A DNA stretch of 64,000 nt, from positions 1,627,001 through 1,691,000 of the forward strand of contig JAOTON010001676.1 in NCBI GenBank assembly GCA_034440635.1. Reading direction: 5' to 3'. Under the pieces are notes generated by a model that ran no database searches, had not been told where the DNA came from, and worked only from the letters and a program-made list of their open reading frames with translations. Position 1 is the first letter of the stretch. Every line of letters starts with the position of its first letter. Shown here one piece after another: positions 24,110 through 33,103 of this stretch. This stretch comes from Lepas anatifera. Its lineage: Eukaryota > Arthropoda > Thecostraca > Lepadidae. The position numbers and the translations under genes were made by a program.

Positions 24110-24415
24110 GACACGCGCGGGACTGCCGGGACGCGTCCGGCGACTGCAGCTTCGCCACCACCCTGACCGCCAAGGGAGTCATACCGATTCCGTGTGAGCA
24201 CGATGACTTCTGCAAATCGCCCCGGTCACCGCTCCTGGCTTTTGTTGACTTGGTTTCTCCTTCCTCATACCCACTCCCTAGTTCTTTCCCCCCTTTGTCT
24301 TTATGTTTGTTTTGTTTTGTTTTGTTTGTTTTTTGTTTGTTTGTTTGTTTTTTTGCGGACCCGCGTGCTTTTCCGTTACATATTATCATAACCGTTATAC
24401 CTCATCGCGTGAGGG

Positions 24416-25006
24416 GTGTGTCATAACGTTACGATGCAACGCCCGCCCGATTTTGGGTTAACTACCCCCGACCATTACAGACTCATCAATGTTGCGGCAC
24501 GGATCCTGCTGCGGCAACCCGAAGACTACCGAGGTTGGATTGCTGATTCTACGATCCATGCCCTGGAAGTCACGGAGGCAATTTTAAGGGCGCCTCTCCC
24601 TTTCCAGTGCGCCTCCCTTGACCGTTGGCGTCCCCGCCTCCTGGCTTTGACTCACTCCGCACGCGAGGGCGCCGTTGCTGATGCGTCGGTGATGCGGGAA
24701 TTATCTCTCCAGTCTCGGCCCTTGGAGTCGATCATCGCCGAGCGCGAGGAGGAGATCAAAGATCTCCATTCCCGCATCGCGGCTCTGCGGGAGGCGACAC
24801 TCACGCGACGCGGAAGCCCGGGCAGACTCCCCTATAATCCGCCGCGCACTGCTGGCTGCGCTTCCATTTTTGAGGAGGCCGGTCCGCAACAGAGTGAATC
24901 GCGCGGTCCGTCGTCTAAGCTCTCGCGATCCCGCTGCACGCCCCGTCGATCTTTGAAAGGAGAACAGCATGACAACTTTCCAAAGGACCCCCTCTTTGAT
25001 CCCTAG
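24416..25006 (+). CDS. Orphan ORF, 196 codons, unknown function
   Basis: This is one of the longest uninterrupted + strand frames between 19.4 and 29.2 kb. Residues about 17-90 look like a folded, helical stretch. Residues 101-127 have a charged heptad pattern (SIIAEREEEIKDLHSRIAAL) that suggests a coiled coil. Residues 128-182 are Ser/Arg/Pro-rich and likely disordered. No catalytic motif, signal peptide or membrane segment is seen. I know of no family for it. It could be a gag-like or structural protein of an unrecognised element, or a chance frame in GC-rich DNA. The start could be either Met-1 or Met-7. No obvious polyadenylation signal follows closely. Confidence 0.3.
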   Translation: MCHNVTMQRPPDFGLTTPDHYRLINVAARILLRQPEDYRGWIADSTIHALEVTEAILRAPLPFQCASLDRWRPRLLALTHSAREGAVADASVMRELSLQSRPLESIIAEREEEIKDLHSRIAALREATLTRRGSPGRLPYNPPRTAGCASIFEEAGPQQSESRGPSSKLSRSRCTPRRSLKGEQHDNFPKDPLFDP

Positions 25007-26660
25007 ATGCGTTATCGCGAGGGTTACTCTTTGCTTTTGTCGTAGTGTTTCGTTTTTAGCGATGAATATCAGCTCTCAAACGATCCCCGGGATCAGACAT
25101 TCATTTATCCTGTGTTCGGAATCTGCTGGGCTGTGATCACCTCGCCGAATGTTTCTATGTTGTGCAAAAAATATATGACGTATCCATTGTATAAAATACA
25201 CTTATACGTCGTCGTCTCTGTGTCTTTATTGTTTGAGCGGAGCGCCCATCGGGCCTCCGCCGTTCCCCCCTTTTGTATAATGTCCCCCGTCGGGGTGCGC
25301 CGTTGGGAGTGAGCTATAGGGTTTAATATACAAGAGAATTTCCGGTTTGGCTTTGTGCACTTCACCATTTGATTCCGTACGATACCCCAGGAGCAGCGAC
25401 GGATACTGGAATTGGTTCAGAATTACCCGCTGGATCGGCCGAGTCACCATATCAATGACCAGATCTTTGTATCAACGATAAGATCCCAATGGTGAGTCTA
25501 TTTTCGTGTACCAGCGGGGGATGGAAAGAAAGGACTTTGCCCAGAACACGGTCCACAAGCTTCGAACCCACACTAGGTGAAGGCAGCCAGTAGAAATCAC
25601 CGCGTATCTGGTGTTAATACAAGGATACACACGCCCTCCCCCTTTTCATTTTTTTTTCTAGAGCCATCAAATGCTTCTGGATATGTCGTACCCACTGCTC
25701 TGCTCCCTCTTTGCTTCCCCTGACATCTATAAAGCTGACAGCGCGTGCCCCGTGCCTGATCATAAATTAGGGACCGTACCGTCTGTGAGGGATGCCAAAA
25801 CTTGCCCAAGCAAACCCAGGCGGCGCCGGATATGCCTGACACCCCGACAAGATGGGGTTTAGTTAATCTACATAGATTATGATTTATGCCAGTTAGTCCT
25901 TGCGACATACTGGGTACGTTTGTCGAACGTAGAGCTGCATGCTGTCGCGCCTGCGGTGCGAGAGGTCGGCCGGGCCTCCAATGTTTTCACCGCATCGACT
26001 CTATGTCCACACTTAATGCTCCGCGTAGCGTCAGAGGTGTTAAGGGAAACAATTTTCGTTTACGGCAACTAGATTTTTATTTCTCTGGATTGTGATCATG
26101 ACCCTAACGATTGACGTACTATGGATTTGGTAGCACAAGTGTGAATATACAATCAATCACGTGCGTCGTCTCTTCTATTCCACGCGGGAGAAACCACCGA
26201 TTTTTTTTTGGACTCGCGCATCTCGGGCCGCGTGCGGGCGGCCCGCCAGTTTGACGGTTCTACTGACCTAGTGCTGTTCCGCCATGAAATACCCACTGGG
26301 TCAAACTCGCACAAACTCGGAAGGGATAACGATTTTTCATGCCTGAATTAGCCAGGGAGAGAATGGATAACCCTTCCGGTAGTCGGGACTTACATCGTAA
26401 GGTTGGGTGCTGGTGCCGGATATCAGGCGCTCCACAATTTGGGGGCTTGGAGTCGTCAGCGACTGTAGGCCGTCGGATAGCTGTCTCCGCTGGCGGCGAA
26501 ATTGCAGTGGCGTTGTCTCTCTGCGGTGGAGTTGTCTCTCTCTTGCTCCTCCTCGGGTGTCGTCACTAGTCTCCTCTCTTCTCTCTCCTTCCCGGGCGCC
26601 GACACTACTACCTTCTCTTCTGGTCAGCCTTTTTATAAAATTTGTCTCAGCCGCCAACGG
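25007..26660. other. No gene recognised
   Basis: Contains unremarkable short frames on both strands. CCTCCGCCGTTCCCCCC and neighbouring CpG-rich text at 25,240-25,310 lie next to AT-rich DNA. No motif supports a promoter or gene. Confidence 0.4.
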
Positions 26661-26666
26661 GCACGC

Positions 26667-27080
26667 CTGAGGCAGGTCCACGCCTTGTCACGTGCCCCTC
26701 CCAAACATGGACTGTCTCTTGGTTCTCCCATCTCCCCTCCCCTTCCCTTTTTCGTTTCGCTGCGAAAGGGGCGCCGGAGGCCGGGATGCGGAGCACCGCC
26801 GCAGGCTTCACTTGGCTCCACCCGCGCCTGGGGCGGGTCCACACTTCAGCGTTTCTTTTCATTCCCACCGGTGTGCTTCTCTCTTCTCTTCAGCTGTCCC
26901 CCCTCGCATCCGGTGGAGTGACAAAAGAAAAGGCGGGGGGGTGGAAGGCGAGGTGTCGGCTGGTACCCACCTATGCCTGGGGCGGATCCATTCTCTGCCT
27001 CTCCCCATCCCCGCCATTAAGTATTTCCTTCCAAACGGGTTTTCAGCCGTCCGGCCTGGTCGCGTCGCCCCGCCGTTGCC
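26667..27080 (+). repeat. Degenerate tandem repeat, about 150-159 bp
   Basis: GCCTGAGGCAGGTCCACGCC (26,667), GCCTGGGGCGGGTCCACACT (26,826) and GCCTGGGGCGGATCCATTCT (26,976) recur at 159 and 150 bp. Between them are C/T-rich tracts. The long overlapping frames on both strands here follow from this composition and are not called as genes. Confidence 0.45.
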
Positions 27081-29514
27081 TCCAGCATAGGTTGACCGAT
27101 GGTCTTGACGGCTAGAACATCCCATCGACGTCGCGTTGTCCTTGTACTGTCTCGCCGGAAATTATTGCGATGGCGCCGTTCGCCCCTCGCCGTACCCTCT
27201 GCCGTCCTCGGCCGTAGAGCCATTGTTTGGAACACGTTTATGTGTGGTCCCACACTACGGATTTTCGCAGGGCGTCTCCGGGTGGTATTCTCATGCGGAG
27301 ACCGGCCTTTTTCCAGGATCAATCTTGCAGCGGCCGAAACTAACCTCCTCTGCCGCTGTTCAACTTTGCGGCGTCGCTGAATTCTGGTGGAAATGTTGAG
27401 GGAACGGGATAATGGGTGATGATAAGTCTCTCCCCTTTCATGGTAGTCCCAAAGCCAAAAAAATAACCCACTTCCGAGCTTGTGGAAATGTAACCCTTAC
27501 ACAGTGGCCATGGAATTGGTGGAAAGGGGATACAATACAATACAATACAAAAAGGGAAAGCAGGGGTAGATCCGGGATTTCCTCCAGAAAGGGTGAGGGG
27601 CGGTTGGTAGCCTAGGGGCACCATTTCGGGAAGCTCCTGTATTAGGGCCAGGGGTTCCAGCCATTTTTCACTCAATGACCTTGAAGTTGTATGCCCCGGT
27701 CTTGAAATAGCCTCCGGCTATTTATTTACTTTAGGCACTCTGACATTTCGGGTAGAGGATGTTTAAGCCTCATAGCAGCCCTTGTATCCGTGACTGAAAT
27801 CCTGGCTACCCTTGAAATCCTGGCTACGCCCCTGAAACTGGCACATGCCCCACAAAACGTCGCCTTTATTGGCATCTTGTAGACGGTTAAATGGCTGCAG
27901 ATTCGGCTGGCTGATACCTAGGATTGCGCACCAATAGTTTTGGAGATACTAACCCCAGTTTGACTGCACACGTTTTCGATAGTATTTGTTTTTTCTAATA
28001 GAAATATAGGAACCAGAGCATTCTTAAAAAAGCGCAACAAAGAGCGTTTCGAGACGCCAATAACCATGTTTTTGAGCGATAGGGAAAAATAAAAAGATTA
28101 GGATCATAAACCCTAACACGGCAAGTTGTCGGAAAATAATAAATGCTCTTGCCCATGCGATTTAGTTTCCACCACAAAGCCAATATTCATAACAATATTG
28201 AAATTCAAAATTCATGCCCCAGCAACTCTGGATTATGGTGGCACCTCCTTGGGGTTTCCCGAAAATTTCATATTCTAAATATATGCGCGTGTGCACGAGA
28301 GGTGTGTACCTAGTAGTGATAGGCACAATCCATACATATACATATTGCTGGTGAAAATGTGCATATCAAAATTTAGCCTAATCGTGCCAGTAGCTTCTGA
28401 GATAGCGAAGAGGAATGTGCACGTGCGCACGTGATGAGGGTTAAACCCTGAATATAACTAATGACGTCTTGTTCTAAGATCAGTCCGAAGATATATCGTA
28501 AACTGTATCGCGATCGGATTCATAGTTTTGGAATTATATCGAAGGCCCGGGGAATGAAATATGTTCACCCCTCCCCGTTTACTAGCACGTGAGTGATATG
28601 ACTTGCGCCAAATCGACATTTGCCTAACAACTCACAGCAGTGGTCTTCACTATACGTCAAGTTTCGGCCTATTCAGATCACCCAAAACCGAGTTATGGCG
28701 TGACAAGTGACGGAAATTCGGTGATTTGACACATCCCTGCTTTTGCACGCGCCACGAGCTTCACTAGCACCCCGCCCATCTCTGATATGTTGTCAGTAAT
28801 TTAATTGATCAGGCTATAACATGGTAGGTAAATATTCCGTCATTGTACGTTGCATCCTTTAGGAGATATAATATTTTTATTAGCATGACGGCCGGGGCGG
28901 GTCTTGTCGGGTCGGGCCGGGCCGTACTGCTCTTAGGTAAATTGTATACACATGAAGGGAGATGCCTCGCTGGGTAATCGTCAAACAACTTAAACCAATA
29001 TCACACCTTGAAAAGTAATTCACCCACCCACAGGCGGGGATGCCACTGATTAGTTCACCTTCTGTCCTCTGTCACAAAGTAAAAAAGCGCCAATCAGTTG
29101 TGAAGAGAGGCTCCAAGGCAGTGACGTCATACCCATCACGTCATGAATTTATCCTCATACGTCACTTAGTGTGGCGTCATATTACGCCGGCGTTCTGGGC
29201 AGAAAAATTACGCTACGTGAGGATTAGGCTTTATAATGCTCGTTCTCGCGATATTTAAAAAAAATGTTTTCGAAATGTGAAATGAAAACTATGAACAAAT
29301 ATTTAATGCTGAAGAAGACTGTTGAAAATACAGTGGAAACTAGTTCTAATTAATGAGTTTTGGTGACCTTTTAAACGAATTAACGACTGACATTAAAACC
29401 AACGGAAGAAAAATAGCAAAACTCCAAAGAAAAATATCTAAGTGCGCGAGTGCTATACAATTTAACTGTCATTGCCTCAAAGAGCACACATTGCCGAACT
29501 ATTGGAATATATAC
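27081..29514. other. No gene recognised
   Basis: Mostly AT-rich anonymous DNA after 27.7 kb. A GGTAGATCCGGGATTTCC at about 27,565 recalls the GGATCC MITE end. The right terminus of the candidate 9.8-kb element lies at 29,211-29,233. Short frames only. Confidence 0.4.
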
Positions 29515-29518
29515 ATAC

Positions 29519-29625
29519 TGTGTGCGAGTGTGTCTTTTTTGTACTGTTAACCGGTCCATAGATTTCTGCAGGAAAAGAAGTGGTTGCTCTTAAGCGTGTG
29601 CTAGTCTTTTTTTATTTTTTATGCT

Positions 29626-29680
<55 letters not shown>

Positions 29681-29792
29681 TGTGTGCGAGTGTGTCTTTT
29701 TGTACTGTTAACCGGTCCATAGATTTCTGCAGGAAAAGAAGTGGTTGCTCCTAAGCGTGTGCTAGTCTTTTTTATTTTTTATGCTTAAAATG
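29519..29792 (+). repeat. 106-bp duplication flanking a (TA)n microsatellite
   Basis: GTGTGCGAGTGTGTCTTTTT through TTTATTTTTTATGCTTA occurs at about 29,519-29,625 and again at 29,684-29,790. A TATATA tract (29,625-29,680) lies between. The copies are nearly identical, so the duplication is recent. A GAGGATGTCATGACGTCGAAA phrase follows, of the kind often seen near retroelement 3' regions, but this is not diagnostic. Confidence 0.75.
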
Positions 29793-30009
29793 TTTCAAAG
29801 CTGAGGATGTCATGACGTCGAAAACTCTTATCATTGTTTTATTCTTTCAATATTAATTCAAGTCTAAAATAAAAAAAATAACTTGGCCGATAATGGTCAT
29901 TTTTAACACCACTTTAAAACTTATGATTGATAAACTGTTTAACTTGCCAGAAGTGATGGGCTTTGGTCAAAGGTACGTGCTCAGGGCTCATTTTTTAGGT
30001 AATTAGCAT

Positions 30010-30276
30010 GTGTGGATCCAGGATTGCCGATGGGGAAACACCTTCCCCGGGAGGGGGCGCCATCTGGCCCGGGGGCGCCACTTTTGACCGGCTAACCTAT
30101 CAGATGGGCGCAAAATGCTATCGGGGGGGCCGATTTTCGCTTCCTAGGGGGGTGGGTGGGTGGAAGCAACATTTCAGGGGCCGCCACCGACCTTTCAGGG
30201 GCGACGTGACTATTAGGGGGCGTCGAGAGGGTCGATCGGGGGGCACGTGCCCCTCCTGCCCCCCTGGATCCGCCTA
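30010..30276 (+). mobile_element. GGATCC-ended MITE, copy R6
   Basis: Left end TGTGGATCCAGGATTGCCG, right end CCCCCTGGATCCGCCTA. The interior GGCGCCACTTTTGACCGGC and CGCAAAATGCTATCGG matches the other copies. The left TA seen in other copies is TG here. Confidence 0.7.
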
Positions 30277-30740
30277 CAGTAATAAATCTTTGATGATGTT
30301 TTTCTGTAGGCAGATGTACTCTGATTCGACACTTAACGTTGGGCTAGAGGTACAGGCAGGAGAAAACGGTTGATTAATGATTAACCATATTAACTAAGCT
30401 TATATAATGGATTGAGTTTAGGGATAATTTGACGTTGACCATAAAGTACGATCTTAATTAAATAATTTGAGCGAGGTATATCTAGAAAAAGATGGCATCA
30501 GGCTGAATTAAATGGGAAAGTTTGCAGTCATTGCACCGATCTGACATCATATGTTCTAGTGCTAAACAAGAAGCTATTGTTAACAGTTTGGCTGCAGGGG
30601 ATGGGCGGATCATACCCGTAGACTAACCAACCCCCTTGTTAGCTGCAATCAACAAAGTGAAAGAATATAAACAGAAATACAAATAGCCGATTAAAATTTT
30701 TCAGCGAATTGTTCAGCCCTCAAGGGACCGATCTTCACTT
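30277..30740. other. No gene recognised
   Basis: AT-rich unique-looking sequence between the MITE and the LINE 5' region. No motif. Confidence 0.4.
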
Positions 30741-31597
30741 GCCGGATTCGTCTGTCAAGTAAAGATTGGAGCAACGGGGAGTGACGCGCCCGGGGCCCCA
30801 GTCAGCCCAGAAATGCACGTCGTCCCACCACTGCGGACACATCATTTGTGGCCCTCCGGCGGCCGCCGCCTCTTCCGGTCTCGGTCGGTTAGAGTCGGCG
30901 TCTGTCTTCGGCGGCTCTGGTGATGAGGTCTGCGGTGATGCTGATGACTGCCTTACGGGCCCTTTGTTACCTGGTCGGTACCCGTATTGGATGGGGTCAG
31001 CACTGTCCTGCACCTCCCAGCACGTAGCTCCTATTTGGTTTTGTTCTCTTGTTTTGTTAATTTTTTAGTTCCTGTCCTTTTTTATGCTTTAGTTGTTGGC
31101 CTCCACAGCTATCTGCCTTCTTCGGCATTTTATGGGTGTAAACGCCCACTCGAGGCCTATCTCGAGCCCCGGCGACGAGGTTGACGAGATCCTGGGGGGT
31201 TGAGGTTACCCTCGGGCGGGATAATCCTGAGAGTTCCAGCACGCCCCAGTTGGCTCTGATATCTCGATATAACCGGGGGTAGGACGTCCGACTGCTCCCG
31301 CGGGCGGTTCAGCAATGCGGCAGTGCGAACGTGCAGACCGAGCGACAGTGCACGTCGTGCACTGTCGCTCGGTCCGTCCGTGACCGGGGGGAATACGTTC
31401 TCGGGGTGTAGCGTGGCGCCCAGGCGCTGCGATGCGCTCTCGGAGCGTGGCCCCGCCGGTCCTCTGGGCTGAGAGGAGAAGGGGAGGGCGGCGCCCGACC
31501 AGAGTAGGATTATTTAGTGAGCTTGCTTTGCCAGCTCTGCGAGGGCGTCGCCGGCCCCCTACAGTCATAGGATTCCATCATCTTTGGGGATACTAGG
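30741..31597 (+). other. GC-rich 5' region of I-clade LINE copy A
   Basis: GC-rich, stop-rich sequence directly upstream of the ORF1-like frame, as expected for a LINE 5' untranslated region with an internal promoter. It contains a 39-nt near-perfect hairpin at 31,336-31,374 (two 19-base arms starting GACCGAGCGACAGTGCACG around a single T). The 5' limit of the element is not defined by a target duplication. Confidence 0.4.
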
Positions 31598-33103
31598 ATG
31601 ACGGAGATAAAGCACTTTACTATGGATAGCATAAGCAAGAACTCCACTCCCCTTAAACCTAGCTCAGAGCAGCCCAGCGCTGGGCCTGCCGACTCCCAAC
31701 AAGGTGTTGGGGCGGACTTTGAACGCCGCACCATTAGGCCTTCCTGCCCTCGTATGCTGATGGTGCGTAGAACGGACGGTGCGTTGGCCCAGCTTTCCCC
31801 TTTTCCGCGTAAGGAGGCATGCGACAAGTTGGGAAAGATTGCTGGAACTGGAATTCGCAAACCCAACCGAAGCTGAGCGAGAACTTAGCCTGAGAGAGCT
31901 TGAATTTGCAAAGAGGGATGGACTGAGTAAAAGGACTGCAATGGTGAAAGTAGAAGTAGAACCACATCGAACAAAAAACTTTGTGAAGGGAGTAGTGATA
32001 CGATGCTGGGACCTAAAAGAGGTTCATGAGGATGACATTGTCGATGGACTAGCCGAATACGGAGTTGTCGATGCGAGAAAGATGCGTAGAAAAATTGGAA
32101 ACACCATGATAGACACAAGCACAATCATACTTACCTTCGATCAGATAGATCTCCCTGAGAACATCAATGTAGGTTACTTGAAGGTGCCCGTGAGGGCCTA
32201 CATACAGCTTAAGTATGGCGTGGACCAGAAAACCCTTCTTATGCTATATAGATCTTTGGTCCGATATAAAATAGAATATGGTCCCATAGCATATCACGCC
32301 GCCACAGAAAGCTCTAGGCGCATGCTGGACACAGTCCATCATCACGCCATCAGGATAATAATCGGTGCGTTTCGCACATCTCCCACCTCCAGTATGCGCG
32401 TGGAGGCAAGCGAGATGCCGTTGGACCTTAGGCGCAGAATTCATGGCATGCAGTATGGCCTAAAACTTTTCAGTTCCCAAATCACCCAACCTTCCGAAGA
32501 CTGTTCCCAGATGAACAACGGCGTCAAATTGCTGCTGCTATATGCCCGGCAAATTGCTACTGCTCAATATGCCCGGCACGTAGATTACAGGATAGCTAGC
32601 TTGCTTGATGACGCCCAAGTTATCTTGGAACAGATGGAACTTTTCCAGGCCCCGTCCATCGAACCTTGGATGGTAGCTGAGCCAACGGTAGACACAAGCC
32701 TGGTCTCAAAAACCGTAGATTTGACTCCGGTAGCCTCCCAACAGGTTTTTCTGGAACACTATCAGACTTTTTATCCGAACCACAAGCTCTTTTATACGCA
32801 TAGCTCCAAGGGTCAGGACGGTGTCGGATGTGCCTTTGTAAGTGAGAATGTTGTGAGGTGTTTCACTCTTCCGCCCGCTGCTTCGGTTTTCAGTGCGGAG
32901 TTGTGTGCCATTCTACGCTGCCTGGACGCCATTCTTTTATCGAGACAGCTCCGATGTGTTATATTCACTGACTCTCTATCTTCGCTACAGGCCCTCGAGT
33001 CTTTCGGAAGTAAGTCGCCATCGTCGTATTATTTAGATGAAATCAGACACAGAATTCACTGAACGCATGTCAAGAAAAAGCAAGTAATACTAGCCTGGGT
33101 CCT
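31598..33103 (+). pseudogene. I-clade LINE copy A: ORF1 joined to RT thumb and RNase H by internal deletion
   Basis: The frame from 31,598 (MTEIKHFTMDSISKNS) shifts into the 427-codon frame that ends at 33,062. Residues to about 32,205 resemble an ORF1 RNA-binding region (FVKGVVIRCWDLKEVHEDDI). At about 32,206 the text changes abruptly to the reverse-transcriptase thumb/connection (LLMLYRSLVRYKIEYGPIAY; IIIGAFRTSPTSSMRVEA), followed by RNase H (FYTHSSKGQDGVGCAF, SAELCAIL, IFTDSLSSLQAL). Zinc knuckles, endonuclease and RT catalytic motifs are missing, so several kilobases were deleted while the frame stayed open. The RNase H runs into an inserted element at 33,104 and resumes at 36,808. RNase H in this position is typical of the I clade. 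Confidence 0.7.

Larger units (their letters stand above)
19446..29230. mobile_element. Candidate 9.8-kb element bounded by matching inverted ends and TTA
   Basis: The left text is TTA then AGCCTAATCCTCACGTAGCG (19,443-19,465). The right text is CGCTACGTGAGGATTAGGCT then TTA (29,211-29,233). The 20-base ends are perfect inverted repeats and TTA on both sides would fit a PIF/Harbinger-type 3-bp duplication. Beyond 20 bp only scattered similarity continues (TGACGTCAT, CCAATCAGT, GCCGGCG). No transposase is visible inside. The two ends could equally belong to two separate short elements of one family. Confidence 0.3.

Noticed and set aside
26337..27399. Many 70-157 codon frames on both strands
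   Set aside because: GC-rich, C/T-skewed DNA lacks stops by composition. Frames on opposite strands cannot be told apart and no domain is seen.
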